Under the pieces are notes generated by a model. It saw nothing but the letters and a program-made list of their open reading frames with translations, was not told the origin of the DNA and made no database searches. This document shows positions 8,822 to 15,895 of a DNA stretch of 38,832 nt, one piece after another. Numbering within the stretch: the first letter of the stretch is position 1; each line of letters starts with the position of its first letter. The translations under genes were made by a program, and so were the position numbers. The DNA comes from an uncultured Bacilli bacterium (GTDB lineage: Bacteria; Bacillota_I; Bacilli_A; RF39; UBA660). The stretch lies in NCBI GenBank assembly GCA_947626655.1, contig CANQTA010000010.1:1-38832 (forward strand), written 5' to 3'.

Positions 8822-9880
8822 TCTTTTGTGACTATAATTATCTTGTTCAAAATTTATTATTTGGTCATCAGTATATCCTAAACTTCTAAGATAATTAGAG
8901 TATTTAACTATATCTTCTATTTCCAAACAATCTAGATCTATAATAACAAACTCTCCTTTTCCTTTGATTTTTAAATTGTTATTATTCTGAATTGATGTAG
9001 CAAAATCATTACCAATATCAAATTTTATTGAATCAAAATGAATTTTATTTTCATCAGTTAATATTCCAATATTACCAGGATGTAAATCGTTAGATTTAAG
9101 ACCGATAGCATGGAGTTTTTCAGATAATTCATCTCTAATAGTCGTGAATTGTTCATTAGACCAACTTTCTTCAATATTTTCACAAACTATTACCTTTTGG
9201 GTTACTTCAATATGTATCGGATATCCATCAAAATCAAAATCTCTATTTATTATTGGCTGTAATAAATATTCACAGTATGGAATTGTAGAATTCCTTCGTG
9301 GTTTTCCAATTTTTATAATCTTATCTCCTAAACTATAAATAATTGATGTTGTTCCTTTGCTTATCAATTTTAAATTTGTATCTAATCCATTGTTTTCACA
9401 ATATTGAGTTAAATCTTTCAATAATAATTCAAAAAAGTCATTAAACTCTTGCTTTTGCTTTTCTGAAAAAAACAAATCATCATAATCAAAAGTTGTTTCT
9501 TTAGCTTTGTATCTTTGAATAAAATTTTCTCTATCTTCTAAATTAACATCCACTCCACTAAATAATCTTTTCCTTATATTTTCAGAAACACCATCTTTAA
9601 TATAAAAGCCATCAAAAATTTCTTTGCTAATATATGGATTATTATAAATTTTTGTTCCTGAATCTTTAAATATAATGGATTCTATCATAGCATCAATTCC
9701 AAAAAAAGGAATACCAGTCTCTCCTATATCATCATTTACAACTACATATTTAAGACCTACCACATCTTTTAATATAACTTCTTTGGTTTCTTTATAACCA
9801 TAACTCGAATAATATGTAATTATTATCTTTTTATTAGTATTCATTTTTAACCTAGTGTATACATCAACAAAATCTATCAT
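8819..9880 (-). CDS. Protein-kinase-like fold protein with unrecognised N-terminal domain
   Basis: C-terminal half: LISKGTTSIIYSLGDKIIKIG, LHAIGLKSNDLHPGNIGIL, GEFVIIDLDCLE resemble kinase G-loop, HxxDxHPxN catalytic loop and metal-binding Asp. Confidence 0.7.
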   Translation of the reverse strand: MIDFVDVYTRLKMNTNKKIIITYYSSYGYKETKEVILKDVVGLKYVVVNDDIGETGIPFFGIDAMIESIIFKDSGTKIYNNPYISKEIFDGFYIKDGVSENIRKRLFSGVDVNLEDRENFIQRYKAKETTFDYDDLFFSEKQKQEFNDFFELLLKDLTQYCENNGLDTNLKLISKGTTSIIYSLGDKIIKIGKPRRNSTIPYCEYLLQPIINRDFDFDGYPIHIEVTQKVIVCENIEESWSNEQFTTIRDELSEKLHAIGLKSNDLHPGNIGILTDENKIHFDSIKFDIGNDFATSIQNNNNLKIKGKGEFVIIDLDCLEIEDIVKYSNYLRSLGYTDDQIINFEQDNYSHKR

Positions 9881-9948
9881 AAAATAACCTCCTTATGGTA
9901 ACAATTATACTACTATTTTACATTTTTTCTATATATTTTACGTTAATT

Positions 9949-10224
9949 GTGATACACTTATATTAGTTAATGGCTTATTACTAACTATTATCTAGCCCAA
10001 AAGTTGTCGTACTTCTTCCTTTAGGGCTCCATTGACGAATCTGTTCGAAATGCTCGGACATTTAAATATATTTCATCTCTATCTAGAGATGATTTTTTAT
10101 TTCAATAAAAAATCCCCACAGGATATTTTGATACACTTGTCAAAATTCCTAGGGGGTTAATTATTTTGTCATTATGTTAAACTTAACATAATTTGTTACC
10201 AAAAAGTTGCTGAATAAATTGATA
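9949..10224 (+). ncRNA. Repeat A copy 1 (most complete); candidate small structured RNA
   Basis: Homologous to 13195-13408, 15768-15880 and 25920-26040; TGATACACT/TATATT promoter-like start, AGCCC/GGGCT and TGTTCG/CGGACA stems, terminator CATCTCT-atct-AGAGATG-aTTTTTT. Confidence 0.6.
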
Positions 10225-10297
10225 ATAGAAAAATAAGTATATAACTCAATTCTTTTACACAAGCACATTTTTTATCATAAATTTTTATTAAATTTTT

Positions 10298-10933
10298 TTA
10301 GCATTTTTTACCTTCTATTTTATTTATTACTAATGGTAAAAATATAATTTTTTTAATATTATATGTGGCAAATATATTTTTTTCAATTCCATATCTTGCA
10401 TGAATAAAAGTCACATTTGCCTCATTTGATGCTTCTAAATCTTTTTTAGTATCCCCAACATAATATCCATTCGTTTGATCGTTTCTTTTAAGCATTAGTT
10501 TTATAACCTCACTTTTTGTAATATTATAACTTGCAGTACCTATAAAATCTTTAAAGTATTGTTTTAAATTTGATGTTTCAAGAAATATTTTAGCATATTC
10601 ATCATTATTATTAGTAACAATGCCTAAAGGACATTTTTGACTTAATTTTTTTATAGTTCTCTTCATTCCCAAATAAAATTTAGTTTTTCCTTCTTTTAAT
10701 AATTTCATTGTTTCATTATTTATTTGTTTCAATATTTCTTCTCTTTTTTCTTTTTCTAAATTTGGCATATAATGCACAGCATTTTCACTCAATGATAACC
10801 CCATACCTGTTTTTACCGTTTTCTTACTTATTTTATTTATATTATTCATATTAGATGTAACATTAATTGTAGCTTGATAAGTAGCATCTATTGTATTCCA
10901 TAATGTTCCATCTAAATCAAATATTATCATCAT
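10298..10933 (-). CDS. HAD-superfamily hydrolase (phosphoglycolate phosphatase-like)
   Basis: IIFDLDGTLWNT motif I, GIVTNNNDEYA motif II, YYVGDTKKDLEAS motif IV. Confidence 0.93.
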   Translation of the reverse strand: MMIIFDLDGTLWNTIDATYQATINVTSNMNNINKISKKTVKTGMGLSLSENAVHYMPNLEKEKREEILKQINNETMKLLKEGKTKFYLGMKRTIKKLSQKCPLGIVTNNNDEYAKIFLETSNLKQYFKDFIGTASYNITKSEVIKLMLKRNDQTNGYYVGDTKKDLEASNEANVTFIHARYGIEKNIFATYNIKKIIFLPLVINKIEGKKC

Positions 10934-11096
10934 AATTTTAACCTACTTTCTTTAGTATTAATTTTCACCAAAAATTCTTTTTCTAACTCCAAAGCAATTT
11001 CTAACATCAAATTTCTAAACATATTTTAACATATAATCTTAAATTTTAGGAACATTAAGGAGATTTTGTGTTAGATTTTATTAAAGATTGATATTT

Positions 11097-11305
11097 TATA
11101 TATTAAATCGTTATGAGTGAAAGTTGTAGATATCTTCCACAATCGCTCCAAAAGAGAAAATCGTCGCACTAATATTGTGGCGTTAATTTTTATAAAAGAG
11201 CAACACTGGTACTCCCAGCACATTAATACGCTCATTTTGAAATGTTAAGCATTAACTATAGAAATAACTACAATTTGAATTATTAAAAATTATTAAAAAT
11301 AATCT
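11097..11305 (+). repeat. Repeat B copy 1
   Basis: gttgtagatatcttccacaatcgctccaaaagagaaaatcgtcgcactaatattgtggcg...; related to 13880-14016 and 27472-27525. Confidence 0.65.
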
Positions 11306-11345
11306 GTTTAATATCAATATTTCATGAAATATCGCAAGAAATTGA

Positions 11346-12653
11346 CTATCCATTTTTGACTATCCATTCGCCTTTTTTAGTGGCACCAATTCTTTCAATT
11401 AGTCCTTTTTCTATAAGTGTTTTTATATTTCTCTGAACAGTTCTAATATTAATAGCTAATAGTTTTGACAATGTCTCTTGTGTAATAGTCGGTGAATCTA
11501 ACATTAAATTAATAATGGATTTTTGAGTTTCAGTTAATTCAGCAATTTCTTTTGTTTCTGCTCTAAATCTATTTTTATTAAATGGAAAAGTAACTCTAAT
11601 AAAATTAGGAAAAAATTCAAATGATTTTTTATCATAACTTTGAAGTATTCTTATTATACCTGTACACATTTGTTCAACTAAATCTAAATCATTAAATACT
11701 TTCATTAGTTCTTTATTTTTAGGTAAGGAATATCCTTCTAAAAACTCTTCTTTTGTAGTAGATGGCTGAATACCGCCATTTGATGATATTACCAATCTAT
11801 CACTAAACATTTCAAACTTTGGAGCATATTCATTAGACCAATCATTGTGTACGATAGCATTAACGACTGCTTCTCTTACTGCTGCAAAATCATACATTCT
11901 AATTTCTTTTCTTTCAGGGTATTCTATTTTTGTAAATATCCTATTTTCGATTTCTATTTTATTTAAAATATTTTTTGTGGCTTTAACTATGGAGCAATTG
12001 CCAAAATCTTCATTTTCAATCAAATCAACTGCATTTGTTCCTTCATATTTACCAAATCTGATAGATATTGTATTATTATCAGCAAGTAAATAGGCATTAT
12101 AATTATATTTGCCATCATCGGTATATAAGTCTAATTGCTTTAGGAAATTATTATTAATATTAAAATCTTTTTCTTCGTAATATATTTTTAGTTGGCTGAA
12201 AGTTAAGTCTTGCTTAGGGGATGCTATATTTCTTAATGAAGTTCTTGTTCTTTTATTAATTCTATTATTAATCATATCATAAGGCATACTTTGTATTGAA
12301 CTACCAACTCTAATAAAGCAACTATCTAGTGTCATTCCCATACCTTTAATATAATATGGATCATCGCTACCACGAGCAATAATTATTTTAATATATTTTT
12401 TACTATTTCCTTCCAATACAATAACATCATATAGACCTAATGTTGATGGCATAATATTATTTTTAATTCTATCTTTAATACTTCTTTGGAGTAAATCAAT
12501 ATTACCATTTATACCGACAATGTCCCCTTTATCATTAACGCCAATATAAATATTACCTCCATTAGTATTTAAAAATGATATTACTTCTTCCTCAAACTTA
12601 TCTGTCAATTTAATTTTAAATTCATTTCTTACATCTTCAATTACATCTAACAT
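11346..12653 (-). CDS. AlbA_2 (Schlafen-like) DNA-binding / HATPase_c_4 / winged-helix transcriptional regulator
   Basis: ISFLNTNGGNIYIGVNDKGDIVGI; REAVVNAIVHNDW; EMCTGI-like tail (VEQMCTGIIRILQSY); C-terminal HTH LSKLLAINIRTVQRNIKTL. Confidence 0.9.
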   Translation of the reverse strand: MLDVIEDVRNEFKIKLTDKFEEEVISFLNTNGGNIYIGVNDKGDIVGINGNIDLLQRSIKDRIKNNIMPSTLGLYDVIVLEGNSKKYIKIIIARGSDDPYYIKGMGMTLDSCFIRVGSSIQSMPYDMINNRINKRTRTSLRNIASPKQDLTFSQLKIYYEEKDFNINNNFLKQLDLYTDDGKYNYNAYLLADNNTISIRFGKYEGTNAVDLIENEDFGNCSIVKATKNILNKIEIENRIFTKIEYPERKEIRMYDFAAVREAVVNAIVHNDWSNEYAPKFEMFSDRLVISSNGGIQPSTTKEEFLEGYSLPKNKELMKVFNDLDLVEQMCTGIIRILQSYDKKSFEFFPNFIRVTFPFNKNRFRAETKEIAELTETQKSIINLMLDSPTITQETLSKLLAINIRTVQRNIKTLIEKGLIERIGATKKGEWIVKNG

Positions 12654-12691
12654 AGTTTTACCTCCTGATTCTTATAATCTAATTATACAAT

Positions 12692-12830
12692 GTCATAAGA
12701 AATGTCGCAAGAAAATGCCGGAAGAAAATTATTAGATTTTATTGCAATTTTCTAATATTTTCTCGATGAAAATTTTTAGTGATATGATTATTTGTCGTAA
12801 GAAATGTCGCAAGAAAATGCCGGAAGAAAA
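12692..12830 (+). repeat. Two 37-nt iteron clusters upstream of the AlbA_2 gene
   Basis: 12692-12728 gtcataagaaatgtcgcaagaaaatgccggaagaaaa and 12794-12830 gtcgtaagaaatgtcgcaagaaaatgccggaagaaaa; one mismatch; each is three ~12-13 nt units. Confidence 0.9.
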
Positions 12831-13010
12831 CATTATCGTTTTTCTAGTATTTTCCTAATAAATTTCCTAGTATTTTTCCTATTAATAAAGACTTAATTCT
12901 TAATAAGTGATATACTTTTTGCCTTAATTATTAACTTTAAACTAAACTTGCAATTAAATTAAATATGGTATAATTATAATAACTTTTGTTTCTTGATTGG
13001 AGTGATTTAA

Positions 13011-13173
13011 GTGGAAAAAATACAGTAATTGGTGGTAAATGGAACATTTTAGGAAAGAACTAGGAAGGAAGAGAATTTACTCAATAAGAAATTGATGAAC
13101 TTAGTGAAGAATTCGAACCAGTAAAAAAATGCCAGACACTATTTTTGATGATGACGATGATTTGCCATTTTAA
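13011..13173 (+). pseudogene. Degraded small ORF ending in an SSB-like acidic tail
   Basis: Reading frame with two internal stops then shift to MPDTIFDDDDDLPF*. Confidence 0.5.
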
Positions 13174-13194
13174 TATTCCAATATTTAGTAAAAT

Positions 13195-13408
13195 TTGATA
13201 CTATTATATTAGTTAATGGCTTATTACTAACTATTATCCAGTCCAAAAAGTTGTCATACTTTTTCCTTTAGGGCTCCATTTTAAAATCTGTTAGAAATGC
13301 TCGGACATTGATATATAGAAAAATCCAATTGAATGTTGGCATTTTTTATACCCATTAGGTAATTTTAATACACTTGTCAAAATTTCTATGAGTTAATTAT
13401 TTTGTCAT
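13195..13408 (+). ncRNA. Repeat A copy 2; candidate structured RNA
   Basis: Aligned to copy 1 through the final ggttaattattttgtca/agttaattattttgtca; terminator stem has different sequence (CCAA-ttgaatg-TTGG-caTTTTTT). Confidence 0.55.
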
Positions 13409-13438
13409 CACAAAATTGAAATTAAGGAGAATTTATTT

Positions 13439-13873
13439 ATGAATGATTTTAATATTGATTTTTTTATCAGTCATTTTGATGAACCAAATATGAATTTCAA
13501 TGTTACAGAATTTCATAATATCAATATCTTTAATAAACCAGAATTATTAATAGACTTTTATTTTCAAAATCAAAAAGTATTAAATTTATCAACATCTTTA
13601 AAATATAAAATATACATTGGTGATACTTGGACATATTTCTTTATTGATTTTGTTAATGCCTCTGCTCAATTGGGATTTCAAACTTTAGATCAATTTTTAT
13701 GTGAACAACTATTTTTAAAATATGATTTAACTCCCTCTAAAATGCAGGATGCTCAATCAAAAATTGGAATGGAAAAAATGAGTGAAATGTTCTCAAAAAT
13801 TAAAACAATTAAAATTCCAATTGAACTTATACCATCTGATTTATATGAACAATACAATTCACAAAAAAATTAA
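13439..13873 (+). CDS. Hypothetical protein, 144 aa
   Basis: Intact ORF with RBS-like aaggag 5' of ATG, between repeats A2 and B2. Confidence 0.65.
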   Translation: MNDFNIDFFISHFDEPNMNFNVTEFHNINIFNKPELLIDFYFQNQKVLNLSTSLKYKIYIGDTWTYFFIDFVNASAQLGFQTLDQFLCEQLFLKYDLTPSKMQDAQSKIGMEKMSEMFSKIKTIKIPIELIPSDLYEQYNSQKN

Positions 13874-13879
13874 TAAAAA

Positions 13880-14016
13880 AGCTATAAATATGCTCTGCAA
13901 CTGCTCCAAAAAATGGAACCGTTGCACTAATAGTGCGGCATTTATTTTTTATAAACCAGCAATGTGTTGGTACTTTTACCACTTTAATTTGAAATATTAA
14001 AAATAATTGATTATTC
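13880..14016 (+). repeat. Repeat B copy 2
   Basis: gctataaatatgctctgcaactgctccaaaaaatggaaccgttgcactaatagtgcggcatttattttttataaaccagcaatg; hairpins GCACTaatAGTGC and CCAGCAatgTGTTGG. Confidence 0.6.
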
Positions 14017-14084
14017 TTTATAGAATTGAATTTAAGCTTTATATTATTTTATTGTTTTAATATTATTGGTTTTTAACATTTATG

Positions 14085-14200
14085 GATTTTTCATAAATAT
14101 ATTTTAAATTTTATAATATGTTTTAATATGCTACTTAAATGAGAAACTGAAAAAAATAAAAATTATTACTTAAATAAACAAGAAATATATGATAAAGATT
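14085..14200 (+). pseudogene. Remnant C copy 1 (C-terminal fragment of unknown protein)
   Basis: In-frame similarity HKYILNF..LLK*ETEKNK to YKHISNL..LLKIGTEKNK at 27645-27803. Confidence 0.45.
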
Positions 14201-14209
14201 TAGGCATAT

Positions 14210-14243
14210 AAAAAGCCAACAAATTTCAACCGCTTGGCTTTTT
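14210..14243. terminator. Terminator of the 14276-15659 minus-strand operon
   Basis: AAAAAGCCAA-caaatttcaaccgc-TTGGCTTTTT. Confidence 0.85.
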
Positions 14244-14275
14244 CATTTATTATTGCAAAAAACACATCACTAGTT

Positions 14276-14581
14276 TTAATTGTCCATTTTATCAAGTAAG
14301 TCTGTAATTCCATTTGAATAATCACATATTGAATTTTGTATTGAATTAATCAATACAATTATGGCTTCAGCAAAGTCATCTTCAGTATAATTATCTTTTT
14401 TTAAATCTAATACTTCTCTATTTAATATTAGCTCGTTTGATATATTTAATTCTTTGCATAATTTATTAGTAAAACCTGCTAATATCTGTAATTGCTCATA
14501 AATAATACTTTGCTTCTCTTTTAAAGTTTGTTCTTTAAAGAATTTCATATATTCATTTATATCTTCATTCATCTTTATCAC
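14276..14581 (-). CDS. Hypothetical protein, 101 aa
   Basis: Overlapping-start operon with next ORF, RBS-like spacing. Confidence 0.7.
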   Translation of the reverse strand: MIKMNEDINEYMKFFKEQTLKEKQSIIYEQLQILAGFTNKLCKELNISNELILNREVLDLKKDNYTEDDFAEAIIVLINSIQNSICDYSNGITDLLDKMDN

Positions 14582-15081
14582 CTAAACATTTTATTTAACT
14601 TAAAGGCAACTTGCTCTTGAGTTTTTTCATTTGTAGTATTTGCTTTAATCCATAATTTTTTGAATTTTCTTTTTTGACCAGACAATGTCATAATTGTTTG
14701 TTTTAATTTATTCATACCATAAAATCTTTGTTGTGCATTATATCTTGCAGCTATGGCAGGATTTGTAGAAGTTTGATTTTTACCTGCTGATGTATATTCA
14801 TACTTTGGTAATTGACTATCTCTAATTGCTTTTTCTTTTTCTCTTTCTGTTTGGGCTCTTTGAGCATAGGTTTTGATTTGATTTTCTAAATCAACAATTC
14901 TATTTTTTAGTCTATATGCTTTACTTACATCAGTATATTCCTCATAAGAATATGATTCCGATTTATTTTGATCCATAACACCAGGAGCCCAAGGAACTGA
15001 TCCATGTTTTTTAATTGTAATTTTTTCTAATTCTTCTTTAGCATCTTTTAATTGGGCTTTTAAATTATCTAAACTTTCCAT
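14578..15081 (-). CDS. Hypothetical coiled-coil protein, 167 aa
   Basis: Operonic ORF, heptad-like N-terminus. Confidence 0.72.
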   Translation of the reverse strand: MESLDNLKAQLKDAKEELEKITIKKHGSVPWAPGVMDQNKSESYSYEEYTDVSKAYRLKNRIVDLENQIKTYAQRAQTEREKEKAIRDSQLPKYEYTSAGKNQTSTNPAIAARYNAQQRFYGMNKLKQTIMTLSGQKRKFKKLWIKANTTNEKTQEQVAFKLNKMFR

Positions 15082-15089
15082 TAATTCAC

Positions 15090-15659
15090 CTACATTCTTT
15101 TTATGCTTTCCATTGTCTCAGAATTAAGCATATTATTAAATCTACCAATTTTATTTAATGTAGCATTTATATCATCCATTAAACTTTGATAAACATTTGG
15201 CTCAAATGAACTTTGATTCGATATTAGCTTTTTTTTATATTCTTGTAATTGCCATTCTATATCTTCAATATGATCTTGATCCCAATGTTGCATATTATTA
15301 ACTTCTGATATAAGAGATTCAATTGGTCCTGAAATAGTGGCAGTATCAATAGCAGGACTATTTTGCGATTTTATTTGAATTTTTTGTTGTGTTGGTTCAA
15401 GCATTAGTTCAATCCATTCTTCCAAACTAGGATTATCTGTAGCTATATCACTGATAATATCAATAGCTATAAACCATTCATCACTCATACTTTTAGTGTT
15501 ATTAACAACATATTTGTAATATTGATTTACTTTAGTCCACTTATGCAAAAAATCATCTTTATTTGTTGAAATAGCTTGTTTTGCATCTCCAACTTGTGTA
15601 AATTCATGAGCATATTTTTTTAATTCTTCTAATGCTTGTTCTATTGGCATTGCTACCAC
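15090..15659 (-). CDS. Hypothetical helical protein, 189 aa
   Basis: Operonic ORF; probable ATG start a few codons in. Confidence 0.72.
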   Translation of the reverse strand: MVAMPIEQALEELKKYAHEFTQVGDAKQAISTNKDDFLHKWTKVNQYYKYVVNNTKSMSDEWFIAIDIISDIATDNPSLEEWIELMLEPTQQKIQIKSQNSPAIDTATISGPIESLISEVNNMQHWDQDHIEDIEWQLQEYKKKLISNQSSFEPNVYQSLMDDINATLNKIGRFNNMLNSETMESIKRM

Positions 15660-15767
15660 TCTCCCTGATTACATTTTATCATAAAAAACGATTAAAACAT
15701 CAAAATAATGTAAATTTAAACTCTTTTTGTTTAAAAGTGTAAACTCCTTAACACCTGTCATTATTAC

Positions 15768-15880
15768 TGTAACTTAATTATGCTATATATTTTAGTCAAA
15801 AAATTGTTGAATTTCTTCCTTTATGCTCCATTTGTGAATCTGTTCGAAATGCTCGAACATGCAAATATATTCCATCTCTA
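15768..15880 (+). repeat. Repeat A copy 3 (degenerate)
   Basis: tagtcaaaaaattgttgaatttcttcctttatgctccatttgtgaatctgttcgaaatgctcgaacat. Confidence 0.7.
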
Positions 15881-15895
15881 AAAAAGGCGCAGTTG

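Noticed and set aside
9144-9338. Plus-strand 64-aa ORF
   Set aside because: Antisense to the kinase-like gene
11845-12093. Plus-strand 82-aa ORF
   Set aside because: Antisense to the AlbA_2 gene
13011-13173. Stop-codon recoding (TAG/TAA read through) in the SSB-tail ORF
   Set aside because: A frameshift is also needed and neighbouring genes use TAA/TAG as normal stops; decay is simpler
13782-14000. Plus-strand 72-aa ORF
   Set aside because: Overlaps the 144-aa gene out of frame and runs through non-coding repeat B
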